Source: Choricystis sp. odSpoLacu1
Taxonomy: Eukaryota; Chlorophyta; Trebouxiophyceae
Length of the DNA stretch: 64,000 bases
NCBI GenBank assembly: GCA_958009055.1
Contig: OY253664.1
Span: 368,619 to 432,618 of the forward strand
Reading direction: 5' to 3'
The position numbers and the translations under genes are program-made. Shown here piece after piece: positions 1-10,518 of this stretch. The notes beneath the pieces are model-generated. The model searched no databases and was not told the origin of the DNA. It worked only from the letters and a program-made list of their open reading frames with translations. Position 1 is the first letter of the stretch. Each line of letters opens with the position of its first letter.

Positions 1-311
1 CGTTGCCGCCCACACACGCACCTCTGCCGTCCAAGTGCGCCGCGACGATAAATCACACTTCATCGCGGTGGTGGGGGAGGCGGAGGAAGGCCGAGGAGAG
101 GAGGGTCGCACAGGCGCGACACCAAACAAAACCAGGTTGTGAGGGAGGGCAAAAGCGCGTCGAGGCCGACCCCAAGCGCAGCCCTATTATTCGTTTTTTC
201 GCCAACCTCACTGGAGGTCTGGCCGCTGTGTGTGACTCTCCACGCACACAAAAAGAGAAGAACTACCACCCTCATGGCTTCACATCGTTTTTTTTGGACG
301 CCACACCCTCT
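1..311. other. Left-edge flank, no gene recognised
   Basis: This stretch lies downstream of the VPS26 stop codon on the minus strand. It would hold that gene's 3' UTR and possibly the end of a neighbour outside the window. The open frames here overlap in several phases, as expected from GC-rich DNA, and none resembles a protein family I know. Confidence 0.5.
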
Positions 312-1935
312 TCACCCCGCCGCCGCCGGCACCTCTGCCGCGGGCGCCGCCACCGCCTCCCCACCATCCACCTGCCCCACCCGCTCGGGCGACGGCGCCC
401 CCGATCCACCCCCGCTGGCCAGCAGGTCCATTCCCACCGGCCCCAACCGCGGCGGCGGCGGCGGCGGCACGCCCGCGCCCCGCCGCCACAGCGTCACCTC
501 CGTCTGCTTGAAGTAGCGCCTGTCTTCATCATCCACCAGCACCAGGTTGAGGAAGTAGCGCACGGAGAACTGTGTGAGTGGATGGGAGGGAGGGTTGTGT
601 GGGCGGTTTTTCTTGTTCTCTTTTTCGCTCATCCCGCCCCCTCTACCCACACCACTCCACACACCTTGTTGTGCACGTTGCGGTACGTGGGCGTCACGTT
701 GTACGGCGCCAGCGACATGCGGACGGGGACACTCTCCCCCCGCACGGGGGCGCCGTCCATCAGCTCAAACCGCCCCACCGTCTCGCTCTCAGACCGGGCG
801 GCCGTGCCCGCCCCCGTCGTCTCGCGGCGGCGGAGCTCCAGGTCCATGTGTTTGAGCTTGATGCGGACCTAGGGAGGGATGGGGGTGGGCAGAGTGTGTG
901 TGTGAGTGTTTCTGTTTTTGATCAACCAGCCCCCCCCCAAAAAAAAAAAACACTCTCCCTCCCTTCCTCCCAAACTCACCAGCAGAAAGTTGACCCGCCC
1001 CAGCACCGTGTCCTGGAGCCCGTACGCCCCCCTGTCAAACGCGAGCTCGATGTGGAGGCAGTCCTCGATGCCCACCTCCAGGCGGACGGGGGAGGCGAGG
1101 GTGGGGGGGACGGCAGCAGAAGGGCTGGCGGGTGGGGCGGCTGCGGCCACGCCCCCACCACACCACACCACACCCTCTGGTGGCGGTGGTTCACTCCTGG
1201 GCGCCTGGACCGCCAGCGGCCACTCTCGCGCGACGGAGGGGGCGTAGGCTCGAGACACGCTCGCCTTCAGCGCGTACCGCAGCCGCACACCGCGCCCGGT
1301 GTACGATTCGTGGGGCAAGTCCACCCGTCCAAACTCAAAGGGCAGGACGAGGGTGGAGGTGAGGGTGCCAGGGGGGGCGAGGTCTCTCACCACCGTCAAA
1401 AAATCATGTTTCGCGGTGCGCGGCCCGCCCGCGGCGTCTGGGGACAGCTCGATGCGGCCGAGGAGGCGCACCTTGATGCCGGCGTGGTCGAGGCGCTTGC
1501 CGGGGGCGGGGGTGACGCGGATCTGATGGGGGGAGGCGGGGTGGTGGGTGTGGGGGTGGATGATTCACCTCTCTCGCTCTGTTTCCACAACACAACACAC
1601 TCACACACACCACCACCCTTTCTCTCTTACCTCGCCCGCAATCGTGTCACCATCCACAAACAGGGGCGCAGGCTCCGGGTCCCCCCCGCCGCGGGAGCGC
1701 AGCAGCGCGGTCTCCCGCGTGCCGCCCCCCGCGGGCGGACGCAGCTCCAGGGTCAGAGTGGCGGGCGGGGCGAGGCCCAGGTTGTTGAGCAGGTTGTTCT
1801 GTGGAGGTGGAGAGGAGTGTGTGGGAGGGTGGGTGGGAAGCGAGCGGAGAGGGGGGTGAAGGCACCAAAGAAAAAAAACGTCGAGCGTGTGTCGCTGTCC
1901 CTCCCGCTCACGGCACAGCAACTTCCACGCACCAT
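312..1935 (-). CDS. VPS26: Retromer subunit VPS26
   Basis: Arrestin-fold subunit of the retromer, which recycles cargo receptors from endosomes to the Golgi or plasma membrane. Exons read by eye: 1935-1933, 1798-1631, 1522-980, 868-665, 569-312; all phases are consistent and give about 391 aa. Family landmarks are clear: GIKVRLLGRIEL, LPFEFGRVDLPHESY, VRLRYALKASVSR, MEVGIEDCLHIE-type LEVGIEDCLHIELAFDRG, FELMDGAPVRGESVPVR, NVTPTYRNVHNK and LVDDEDRRYFKQTEVTLWR near the C-terminus. The first coding exon is only the ATG, giving an MNNLLNNLG start that matches the family's MNxLLG start. A Pro/Ala/Gly-rich insert of about 30 residues interrupts the N-terminal arrestin half (around 1130-1200), and the last ~45 residues are a low-complexity tail absent from typical members. 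The gene is transcribed divergently from NOC4. Confidence 0.95.
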
Positions 1936-2304
1936 GATGTGTGAGCGCGCGTCAACAGCGAGAGAGAGAGGCAGGAGCGAGAGAGAGAGGGAGGTGTGGG
2001 GCAGTGATGCGTCGATGAGTGTCCGCGCGGCGGAGGCACAGCGCGCCCGTCACAGCACCCGACCTGCCCGACACGCGGATGCAGACAGCTGTGGGGTCTG
2101 GTCGAGCGCCAGACAGTCGTCAGCGAGCGTCGACGAGCGTCGGCGCGCACTGAAAAACGCTGTTTGGAGCGCAAATGTGTTTTGTTTTCACACTCGCGTT
2201 TCTTTTCTGCTCTGCGCCCCCGTGCTCCCCCCGCTCACACCACTAGTGCGCCCCGTGGGCAAAGGCGTGTGTACACACACCATACACACACCAACACCCC
2301 GCAC
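1936..2304. promoter_or_regulatory. Divergent promoter region VPS26/NOC4
   Basis: A 369-base spacer lies between two start codons pointing away from each other. It contains a GAGAGA-rich stretch (about 1960-2000) and T-rich patches near 2160-2215, and has lower GC than the flanking exons. No TATA box or known operator is evident. The role is inferred from position only. Confidence 0.5.
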
Positions 2305-4316
2305 ATGACGCGCCCACGCTCCCCCGCCGACCGCGTGCGCGCGGCGGCCGACGCGCTGCTGGCCGACCCGGTGGCCGCGGCCAACCAGCTGCCCGCGTTG
2401 ATTGAAGCGGAGGGTGTGCCCAGTGATGAGGTGGGTGGTGAGGGGGAGAGAGTGGGAGAGAGGAGGAGGAGAGGGGGGCGGCGGCTTGTTTGCCGCATGT
2501 GGGGCGCGGCACCCACCGCGTCCCCCCCTTTTCCAGCGGCCGGTCGGTGGTTGGTGTGTCCAAACCTACAGTATGTTTTTGGGCGACGGAGAGGGGGGGG
2601 ACTCAGTCTCACAAACACCTTTCCTTTTCCCCCTTCCTCTCTTCCCCCAGCCGTCTGTCGCCGCGGCGACCGCCGCGGTGCGGGGCGCCATGCTCGTCTT
2701 CCAAGCCGCCGGCGGACGCGACGAGCTGGAGACACCGAGTGGCGACGGCGATGGTGAGACAGTGGCGGCGGTGGACGCCGCCAACGGCGACGACGACGAC
2801 GGCGTGCGCGCGGGCTTAGCTGCCGAAACAGCGTACCGCGCCTGGCTGCGATCCCGCTTTGCCGACCACACGGCCGCCCTGCGGTGCTTGTTGAAGCGGG
2901 GGGGGGAGTACCCCATCCTGCAAGCGACTGTTGCGCGTGCGGCGCTGGAGGCGGCACGCACAGCCCAAGCGGGTGTGTTGGACGTCTCCTCTGTGTCGGC
3001 CGCGGTTGACGCCCTCCTCTCCTCCGACCGCGCCGGCGCCGGCGCGTCCGACGCCGCGGTCGCCGTGTTTGTGGCCACCGCGAGCGAGTGTGTGGACGTG
3101 CGGTACGCTGTGTTACGAGGAGTCGCGGCGGCAGCGGCCGGCCTGTCTCGCGCGGCAGCGCGCGGCGACGGGGGTGGTGACTCCGACGCCAACATCGACG
3201 ACGACGGCCCCCTGGCCGACGCGGGGCGCACCCTGGTGGACGTGCTGACAGCGCTGCCGCCGACTGTGGACGTGGGGGGGGGTGGCGATGACGACAACGA
3301 CGCCCCCACCCAACCCCCAAAAACCTTCTGTGGCGCCGAAGCCCTGGGCGGCGCCGCCCCCTCCACCGGCACCGCGGGCGCCCGCGCCCGGCGCAAACGG
3401 CGGCGGGACGGTGGCGACGGCGACGGCGCCACCCGGCGCGCGCCCTGGGCGTCGACCACGCGCCAGCGCGCGGCGGCGGGCGCGGCGTGGGCGGCCTGCC
3501 TGCGCGCGCCCCTCCCCTCGGACGCCGCGTCCCGCCTGCTGACCGCCCTGCCCGCCGCGTTACCAGGTGTCGGCACCCCGTTGCTCCTGTGCGACGCGTT
3601 GTTTGCCGCTGCCTCGTCTGACGACCAATCCCGCGCCCTCGCGGCTCTGCGTGCCCTATTCGAACTCGTTGTCCGCCACGGCGTCGAATACCCGCGCGCC
3701 TACGACGCCCTGTATGCGCTGGTGACGCCCCTTGCCTTGTCTGGCCCCCGGCGTGCCGACTTTGCGGGCCTGGCGGACGCGTTCCTCGCGTCCCCGTTGG
3801 TGCCAGCCTACACGGCCGCCGCGTTTGCCAAACGCTACGCCCGCCTGGCGGTCACCGCCTCCCTCCCCCCTCCCGTGGCAGAGGGCGCGCTGGCCATGGT
3901 GCACAACGTGGTGCGGCGCCACCGCGCGTGCGGCGTGCTGTTGAACCGGGTGGATGGGGGTGACGACGACGACACGCCCGCCTCCCTCCACTCCGACCCC
4001 TACAACCCGGCCGCCCCCGACCCCGCCTCCTCCCGCGCCATTGAGTCGTCCCTGTGGGAGGTGGCCCAGGCGGCGAGGTCGCCGCACGCCCGCGTCGCGG
4101 CAGCCGCGCGCGCGCTGCTGGAGGGCGACCCCGCGCGGAGGGGGGGGGGGCGAGATTGATTATGCTGCCTGCGCGGCGGGGACCTACGGCTCCGCAGTGG
4201 CCAACGCCCTGGCCAAGCGGGTCAAGCGGCCGCCCGGGGTGGTGGCGCCGGTGGGGGAGGATGGGGTGGCGGTGTGGGGGGCGGCCGCGGGCGGCGCGTG
4301 GGGGGTGTGGGTGTGA
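2305..4316 (+). CDS. NOC4: Nucleolar complex protein 4 (NOC4), one apparent frameshift
   Basis: CBF/Mak21-family ribosome-biogenesis factor that works with NOP14 in nuclear maturation and export of the small ribosomal subunit. Exons 2305-2430 and 2651 onward are separated by a 220-base intron. The C-terminal half is diagnostic: LFELVVRHGVEYPRAYDALY, LADAFLASPLVPAYTAAAFA, KRYARLAVTASLPPP, NVVRRHRACGVLLNR, and DPYNPAAPDPASSRAIESSL followed by WEV. Reading continues to 4159 in one frame. The expected terminal block (EIDYAACAAGTYGSAVANAL, then a stop at 4314-4316) follows only after a frame change in an 11-G run at 4140-4150. One G fewer (or two more) would restore it, so an assembly indel is the likeliest cause. 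The Asp-rich inserts and a 130-residue Ala/Gly/Asp-rich middle are unlike metazoan members. Confidence 0.9.
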
Positions 4317-4517
4317 TGGTTTGGTTTGGGTTTCATCACATGGAAATGCAAAGGAAAAGACAAGGCAAACTTTTTACAAAGCGGGGGAAGGAAATGGGCT
4401 ATTTGTGTGGTGTCCTCCCCAGCTTGTGTGGTGTTCAGAACGGACGGGGAAGGGGGAAGAAAAGAAAGGGGGGGGGTGTGCGCGTGTCGCTGAGCTCTCC
4501 CAGTTCTTTCTCAACGC
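4317..4517. other. Convergent 3' region between NOC4 and CCT gene
   Basis: A short tail-to-tail spacer that should hold both 3' UTRs. It is A-rich around 4340-4390, then G-rich. There is no coding signal. Confidence 0.5.
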
Positions 4518-6596
4518 TCAATCGTTTCGGTTGCTTGTTTCGCTCGTGGAAATATCATCGCTCGCACCTCTCTCTCTCTCACCCTCACTCCCTCGCTCCC
4601 TCACCCGGCCGCCATGTCGGCGACCCCCCCCCCCCCCATACTGAGGGGACCCACCCCCCACAAAGGCGGCAGTGGGGGACCCCACCCCGCCCAGCGACAC
4701 GGGGGGCAGGGACGCGCCCGTGGCGGTGGTGGGGGGGGGGAAGGAGGGGAAGGGAGGGGGGGAGGCAAAGGCGGGAGGCGGGGGGGAGGCGCCGACGCCG
4801 CTCGCGGCCGCCGCGGCAGCCGCGGCAGCCGCCGCGTGAGCGTACTCTGCGGGCAGCGCCACCAGCTGGTATCCCAGGGGCAGGGCCATGGGAGGCGCGC
4901 CGGTGGAGGGGAGGGTGACGTACTGCATCCCAGGCAACGGGGGCGCGAGGACGGGGGGGGGCGGCGGCGGCAGCGCAGCCGCGGCCGCGGGCCCGCCGAG
5001 GCCAGAGGCAGCGCCACCGGCCGCGCCGCCGGCCATGCTGCCACCGACGCCGTCCTTGGGAGGGACAGCCGCCTTGTCATCAGACCGCGCAAACCGGCCC
5101 CTCACCCGCGGCCGCGCGTCGGCAAGCGTCTTCCTGCACGCGTACTTGATCCTCTTCGTAAAGTTGCGTTCATGCCGCTTGTGGCGGTAGCGCAGGATTT
5201 TAGAGGCGCGATCACTCGCCGTCACCCGGGCCGCGGGGTAGAGCCGTCCCTCGGGCGTCACCAGCTCAAACACGCGCGCCCCCGGCGCCCACTCCGGGGG
5301 GGGCAGGGCGGCGGCAGCGGCCAGGTCGGCGGCGGAGGAGGAGCGGGAGAGGCCGCCCCGGCGGGTGAGCTCGACGGCGGACGCGACGCGGCGCAGGCCG
5401 CCCGAGGGGCGGGCGCCCGAGGCGCGGGCGCCAGACGCGCGCGATCCAGACGCGCGAGACCCAGAGGCGCGGCCTCCCGGGGCGCGTGGCCGGGACGCCG
5501 CCTCCTCGGCCGCACCCGGGGGGAGGGGCGGCCGGCCAGAGGCGGCCGCGACGGCGCCGGAGGAGGAGGACGACCCGCCGGACGCTTCGGCAGCAGCGGC
5601 AGCTGCCGCCGCCCTGGCGGCGCCCGCAGCCGCCGCGCGTGGCGCTCGGGTGCCGCTCGCCCGCCTCGGTGGCGCCGGCTGTTTGGAGGGCAGGGCGGTC
5701 GTCAGGGACGCGCCGCGCGCGCCGCCCGCGCCCAGGGGGGGGAGGAGGCCCGCCCCAAACCCGCCAAACTCAGGGACCGCGGCCAACCCGCCTCCCGACG
5801 CCGGCCGCGGCGACTCGTCAGGCGGCCCCGCCAGCGCCGTCAGGTCGCCCGTGGAGAAGGCGACGCGGCGCAGGCCGCCACGGTGGAGGCCGGCGGCGGA
5901 GGCAGCGGCCAGGACGAGGGAAGCGGTCGTCGAGCGTGGCAGCGAGCGGATCATTGTCGTCGTCGCCGTCGCCCAGGCCGCCGTCCAGGTCGGCCAGGGA
6001 GGCGTAGAGGCGTTGCTCTTCGTCTGATGCGTGGGGAATGGAGGGAGGAGGGCGTTGGGGTGACGACGGGGAAAAGAGGGTCGGGGTCGCTCCCATCCTT
6101 TTCCCCCCCGTTTCCAGGCCCTCGCCCCGGCACATTCTGCCCCCACCAGCGCCAGGCTGCCGCACCCCACATGTGCGACAGCGTGTGCCCCACCCTGTGG
6201 CTGCCACAGGGAGGGGTGGTAGCGCCGCCCAGGGCGTAAATGCGCGTTTAATGCAGCCCCCCGACCCGCGCGCCCAGGCGCTCCCCCCTCTGCTCGCCCC
6301 TGGGGCCGCCCGCCCCCCCCGTGCCTGGCGCCCGCGTCTCGCGGCACATCTCTCTGCCCACGTGCGCGCCCCATGGGGCCAGAGCAGGGCGCAAGAGGCG
6401 GGGCAGCAGCTTCGGGGCGACGCCACCGAGAACGCGCGGTGTCTCTCTCGCCCTTGCCCCCGCAATGCACGCGTGCGCGCCCTCCGTTTCCCCGCCCACC
6501 AGCCGGCACACACGCCACACCACACCTACCTGTCAAGTGCACCAGCGGGGCGGGCACGTCGGGCAGGGAGTCGAGGAGGAAGAGGTCGTCAGCCAT
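4518..6596 (-). CDS. CCT-domain protein (CONSTANS/TOC1-like class)
   Basis: Probable nuclear transcriptional regulator. The CCT motif is unmistakable at about 5090-5225 (RASKILRYRHKRHERNFTKR then IKYACRKTLADARPRVRGRF), a Lys/Arg-rich module shared by CONSTANS, TOC1/PRR and CMF proteins; no B-box or receiver domain is seen. Exon 1 is 6596-6530 (MADDLFLLDSLPDVPAPL...); another in-frame ATG lies at 6617. A 506-base intron (6529-6024) leads to exon 2 starting DEEQRLYASLADLDGGLGD. The frame then has to change near 5930 to reach the long downstream frame, which carries two similar short motifs, GLRRVAFSTGDL and GLRRVASAVEL, before the CCT motif. A single-base indel or an unseen mini-intron could explain this. 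Most other sequence is Ala/Gly/Pro/Ser low complexity. The C-terminus after a ~14-C run at 4624-4637 is uncertain. Target genes and a photoperiod or clock role are unknown. Confidence 0.75.
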   Translation of the reverse strand: MADDLFLLDSLPDVPAPLVHLTGRCGVACVPAGGRGNGGRARVHCGGKGERDTARSRWRRPEAAAPPLAPCSGPMGRARGQRDVPRDAGARHGGGGRPQGRAEGGAPGRAGRGAALNAHLRPGRRYHPSLWQPQGGAHAVAHVGCGSLALVGAECAGARAWKRGGKGWERPRPSFPRRHPNALLPPFPTHQTKSNASTPPWPTWTAAWATATTTMIRSLPRSTTASLVLAAASAAGLHRGGLRRVAFSTGDLTALAGPPDESPRPASGGGLAAVPEFGGFGAGLLPPLGAGGARGASLTTALPSKQPAPPRRASGTRAPRAAAAGAARAAAAAAAAEASGGSSSSSGAVAAASGRPPLPPGAAEEAASRPRAPGGRASGSRASGSRASGARASGARPSGGLRRVASAVELTRRGGLSRSSSAADLAAAAALPPPEWAPGARVFELVTPEGRLYPAARVTASDRASKILRYRHKRHERNFTKRIKYACRKTLADARPRVRGRFARSDDKAAVPPKDGVGGSMAGGAAGGAASGLGGPAAAAALPPPPPPVLAPPLPGMQYVTLPSTGAPPMALPLGYQLVALPAEYAHAAAAAAAAAAASGVGASPPPPAFASPPPFPSFPPPTTATGASLPPVSLGGVGSPTAAFVGGGSPQYGGGGGRRHGGRVRERGSEGERERGASDDISTSETSNRND

Positions 6597-7017
6597 TGTG
6601 TGTTTGTCGTCGTCCAAATTGGCACAGGGGGGGAAGAGTCGGGCCCCCGCCGCGAGGGCAGGAGGGGGCGGTGTGAGTGCTTGTGTCGCGACCGCTGCCC
6701 CACGTGGGGTGGGGGCAGCGGGGGAGGGAGGGGAGGGAATAAACCAAACGGCGCTTGCGTCGAAAAAACAAAAAACACTGTGCTGGCCTTGAAAAGAGAA
6801 AACCTTTTTTGTTGGACGCGCTCCGGCTGAAGACGGCCGTCCCGACGCTCAGAGAGAGGCACTCCACTAGCTACGCAACACTCATTTGATTCCGGGACGG
6901 GGAAAAATAGAAAGATTAAACAAAAAGAGGGGGCCGGCGTCGGGCGTCGTTTTCGCTGGAAAAATCAGTGTTGTCTTCGCGTTCCACAAACACGCAGCAC
7001 ACACACACGCCACTCTC
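6597..7017. promoter_or_regulatory. Spacer between GART 3' end and CCT gene start
   Basis: Both flanking genes are on the minus strand, so this holds the upstream region of the CCT-domain gene and the 3' UTR-distal part of GART. A/T-rich tracts occur at 6755-6800 and 6900-6930. Nothing else is recognised. Confidence 0.45.
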
Positions 7018-7942
7018 TTACATTGGCGTCAGCATGTAGGGCACCCCATCCTCCCGCCACGCCACCCTCCCCGCCACCAACGCCCCCACCGCCTCGGGAA
7101 ACAGTTCGTGCTCAGCCGCCAGCACCCTCGCCGCCAGGGAGGACGGTGTGTCAGTTGGTTTGACCGCCACGGGTTGCTGGGCCAGGATATGGCCTCGATC
7201 GTACTCGTTTGAAACGAAATGGACGGTGGGTCCACTCACGCGCGCCCCACTGGCCACGACAGCAGCGTGCACCCTCCCCCCATACATGCCCGGCCCTCCA
7301 AAGGGGGAGGGCAGCAGGGCGGGGTGGATGTTGAGCATGGCGCGGGGGAAGGCGGCGACGAGGGGGGGGGGGACGAGCTGTGTTCGTTTGGGAGGGAAGG
7401 GGGTGGGTTGGAAAAAAACACAGACAAACGCGCTTTCCTTCATTCTCTCCCCTCTCACACACACCACACACTCACCTTCAAATACCCGGCCAACGCCACA
7501 AAGCGCACACCGTGCTCATCGCGCAGCGTGGCCGCCACAGCCGCGGCTGTCGCATCGGCGTCGCCGCCCTCCCCCTTTGGCGGCGGAAACCGCAGCGTGG
7601 GCACGCCGTGCTCCTGGGCAAAGGCCCAGCCACCGCAACCGGGCTTGTCTGAGACGACGACCTGTGTGTGTGGGGAGGGAGAAGAGAGGAATGGTGGGAT
7701 GATGATGGAAAGCAAACAAAAACACCCACATTGTCCTCTCTCACACTCACCGCCACGTCCGCCTCGATGCGCCCATCCTGGGTGGCTGCGTGCAGGGCGC
7801 GCAGGTTGGAGCCGCCGCCTGATACGAAGACGGCGAGGCGGGGGCGGTCTGCCAGTCCGGCGCGAGCGGCGACCGCGACGGCGCGCCGGCGGGGGCGGGC
7901 GAGGCGTGAGGCGCGAGGGCGAGAAGCTCGTGTGGTGTGCAT
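7018..7942 (-). CDS. Phosphoribosylglycinamide formyltransferase (GART/PurN), organelle-targeted
   Basis: Third step of purine synthesis: transfers a formyl group from 10-formyl-THF to GAR. Exons 7942-7751, 7661-7476 and 7377-7018 are all joined in phase 0, giving about 245 aa. The substrate-binding start LAVFVSGGGSNLRALH follows an Arg/Ala-rich ~35-residue presequence (MHTTRASRPRASRLARPRRR), which suggests plastid import. The catalytic Asn and His are in MLNIHPALLPSPFGG (about N142 and H144), and the catalytic Asp is in TVHFVSNEYDRGHILAQQ (about D186). The His-to-Asp spacing, with the FGGPGMYGG insert, is the longer plant-type spacing rather than the E. coli one. It is a stand-alone PurN, not the trifunctional animal fusion. 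It diverges from the YAE1 gene. Confidence 0.95.
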
Positions 7943-8161
7943 TGGAGAGGAGGAGGAGGAGGGAGAGGGCGCCCCAGCGCGACACGCCAGCGCGCGCAAC
8001 CGGCGAAGATGTGGCGAAGGAAAAAAAAAAAAAAAAACGGACACCAGTTTCGACGGAAAAAAGCCTACATTGGCGACGCCTCCCTTTTGGCTGGCCCCCA
8101 CCGCCGTACAGCGTCCTTGCACGCTTGTCTCACGTGGCCATACGTGCCCACACACACAACT

Positions 8162-8742
8162 ATGCACGACCCAGACCTTGAGTCCTCCTCTTCGGACGGA
8201 GGCGACGGCGCCCCCGCCGCCCCGTCCGCCCTCGGCCGGGAGTGGGCCTCCCGCCGCGACCGCTTCTACAACGTGAGTTTGTTGTGCGTGCGTGTGATGG
8301 GATGGCGGGTTTGTTATGTCGCACGCTTTTTTGTTCACTCACTTTTGCTTTTCCTCCACCCCCTTTCCACACACAGTCTGGCTACCGCGACGGCCTGGAC
8401 GCCGGCCGCACCGCCACCCTACAGACCGGTTTTGACGCTGGCTTTGTCCCCGGCGCGGCCGCGGGGGCGGCGTGGGGTGTGATCGCCGGAGCAGCCGCCG
8501 CGGTCGGCGCGGCTGGTGCCGCCACCCCCACCGCCCCCTGGGCCGCCACCGCGGCAGAGGCTGCCTCAGCTGTGGCCGCGCTGGACCGTGTCCCCGTGGC
8601 CAGCCTGGCGGCCGCCCTGGGGGTGCCGGGGGCGGACGGCGACGCGGCGCACGTGGGGGACGCGCGCGCGGCCGCCCAGCGCGCGGCGGCCGCGCTGGCG
8701 GCGCTGGGGGTGGATGTGAGTTGGCCGCCAGTGGCGGGATAG
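8162..8742 (+). CDS. YAE1: YAE1-domain (deca-GX3) protein
   Basis: Probable homologue of Yae1, which with Lto1 recruits the cytosolic iron-sulfur targeting complex to ABCE1/Rli1, linking Fe-S assembly to ribosome recycling. Exons 8162-8272 and 8377-8742 give 158 aa. The hallmark is a run of Gly every fourth residue: GYRDGLDAGRTATLQTGFDA then GFVPGAAAGAAWGVIAG. The spacing GYRDG-x3-G-x4-LQxGFDxG fits Yae1 better than Lto1. The N-terminus is acidic/Ser-rich (DLESSSSDGGDG), and the C-terminal ~90 residues are Ala-rich with no recognised motif. The stop lies 49 bases from the convergent G-patch gene's stop. The assignment rests on the repeat pattern alone. Confidence 0.85.
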
Positions 8743-8791
8743 AAGGGAGGCGGAAAGTAAAAAACACACTGTTAACAACGAAAAAAAAAAG

Positions 8792-10126
8792 TCACTTTTG
8801 TTTTTTGCTCTTTTTCTTTTTGCGCGGCGGCGGTTCAGCAGCCGCTTCGCCGCCGCCCTTCTTGATCGCAGACAAGGGGGGCAGGATGACGATGCCGTCC
8901 GCGGCGTCGATGTCAAAGCCGTCGTCATCGTCGGCGGGGGCGGGGGCGGTCTCGCTGCTTTGCCGTCCACTCGCCTCCACCTTCTCCTCTTCCTCTTCAT
9001 CGTCATCGCTGCCCAGCCGCTGCTTCGTCCCCGTCCACCTCGCCACCCCCACCTTCTTCTGCAGGCCCAACCCCGTGCGCCCGCTCCGCGACCCGGCGGC
9101 GGCTTGGGTGGCCACCGCCTCCTGGTCCGCCTCTGAGAAACCGATGCGGAGCGCAGGCCGCCGCGGCGCCGCCGCTCCCAGCCGGGCGCGGGACCGGGTG
9201 AACGTGGCCGCCCACCACGCGGGCGGAGCGAACGGGGAGGCGGGCTCGGAGGGTGGGGGCGTGGGCGACCGCCGCGGCGGCGGCAGCGGCGGGGGAGGGG
9301 GCGCCGCAGCCGTTTCGGCTGCCGCCGCCGGCGCCGCCTCCGCCACCCCCAGGATGGCGGCCAGGTCGGACGCGGAGTAGCCGCCGACGTGTTTGCCCGC
9401 GCGGCGGCGGCCGAAGCGGGCCAGGTGGGACCCTCGCGGCGCGGGGGGTGGCGGCCGGGGGGGGGGGCAGAGGCAGCGGCCTCCTTCTCACCCGCCGCTT
9501 TGGCCGCCCGCTCGGCGGCTTTGGCGGCTTTGTGCGCCTGCTTGGCGGCCGCCTTGGCCGCCTTGCGCGTGGCCCGGCTGTCGGTGGCGGCGGCGGCGGC
9601 AGCAGCGGCAGCAGGGGGTGGTGTGCCGGCTTTAACCTCCGACAGCCCCGACAGCAGGCGGTCGAAGGCGGCCATGCCGGACGACCAGGCGCGCGCCATG
9701 GCGTCGGGGTCGGTCTGGTGGGGGGGAGGGGAGGGAGAGATGGTTGGTTGTGTGGGCTGGGCGCGGGCAGCACGGACACGACGCGCCCCCAAAAACACAA
9801 CACAACAAAAACGCTCCACTCACCGCGCCCACGCCGGCCACATCCTGGCGACGCTTGACTTTGACGTGTTCCTTGATGCCGCGGCCGTCGACGCCCTGTG
9901 TGGGGGGGAGGGAGGGCTGGTTAGAAACCGACGCTCGAGTCGTTTGCGCTTTCTCGCCCTCCCCCCGCCCCCAATTCGCCTTCCAAACACGCACCAGCCC
10001 TTGCCCCTCCCTCCACCCCATCCTCTGTAGCAGGCGGAAGCCCGCCCCCGTGCGGTCGACGCCTTGGTACAGTGCGTCGGCGGGGCGCGCAGCGACGGGG
10101 GGGGGCGCTTCGGCGGGGGCCGCCAT
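8792..10126 (-). CDS. G-patch nucleolar protein (PINX1/GPATCH4-like plant type), one apparent frameshift
   Basis: Likely RNA-processing factor that activates a DEAH helicase through its G-patch. Exons: 10126-9995, 9895-9824, 9714-8792. The G-patch spans the first two: FRLLQRMGWREGQGL / GVDGRGIKEHVKVKRRQDVA then GVGA. A Lys/Ala helix follows (KAAKAAAKQAHKAAKAAERA), then HLARFGRRRAGKHVGGYSAS-DLAAILGV, which I recall as a conserved motif after the G-patch in plant members. This conserved block lies in a different frame from the Lys/Ala helix. The change falls in an 11-base C run (plus-strand G 9457-9467), and one extra C would fuse them. The C-terminus is acidic, then basic (PPPRKKKKSKKQK), typical of nucleolar localisation. 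Whether it is the PINX1 or GPATCH4 orthologue is undecided. Confidence 0.82.
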
Positions 10127-10518
10127 TTGTGCGAGGGGGAAAGGGGAGGGCGAGTGTTTAGTGGTGTGGTGGCGGCGTGGAAACAGAGGGAGCCGCGAAC
10201 GCTGGGCGCGGGCCCCGTGCTGTTTTTTCGACGAGCCGTCGTCGGGAGTGTGAAATTCCAATTTGTTTTCTGTCCAGCGCCCTCTCACAACTCAAAACGC
10301 GTTTCGTGGCGCCAGCGCCCAGAGCTGTGTGGTATCGACACGAGCACGCACTCATCGACTTCTGCTGCTTGTCGTGGAGACTCCGTGTGTGTCAACGCGC
10401 TGGTAGCCGGCGTGGAGAGGCCCCCCATTCCCGCACACACCTGGCCCGACAACGCGGCCCCCTCCAACACGACTGGCCCACCACACCTGCTCGCCACGCA
10501 CACACTCTCCCTCCCCAA
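10127..10518. promoter_or_regulatory. Divergent promoter region G-patch gene/guanylate kinase
   Basis: 392 bases between two outward-facing start codons. GC drops around 10210-10330. No TATA box or known motif stands out, and no ORF here looks conserved. Confidence 0.45.

Noticed and set aside
578..2308. Long plus-strand open frame over VPS26
   Set aside because: It is antisense to a gene with clear homology, crosses its introns and has low-complexity His/Arg/Pro composition. High GC leaves most antisense frames open.
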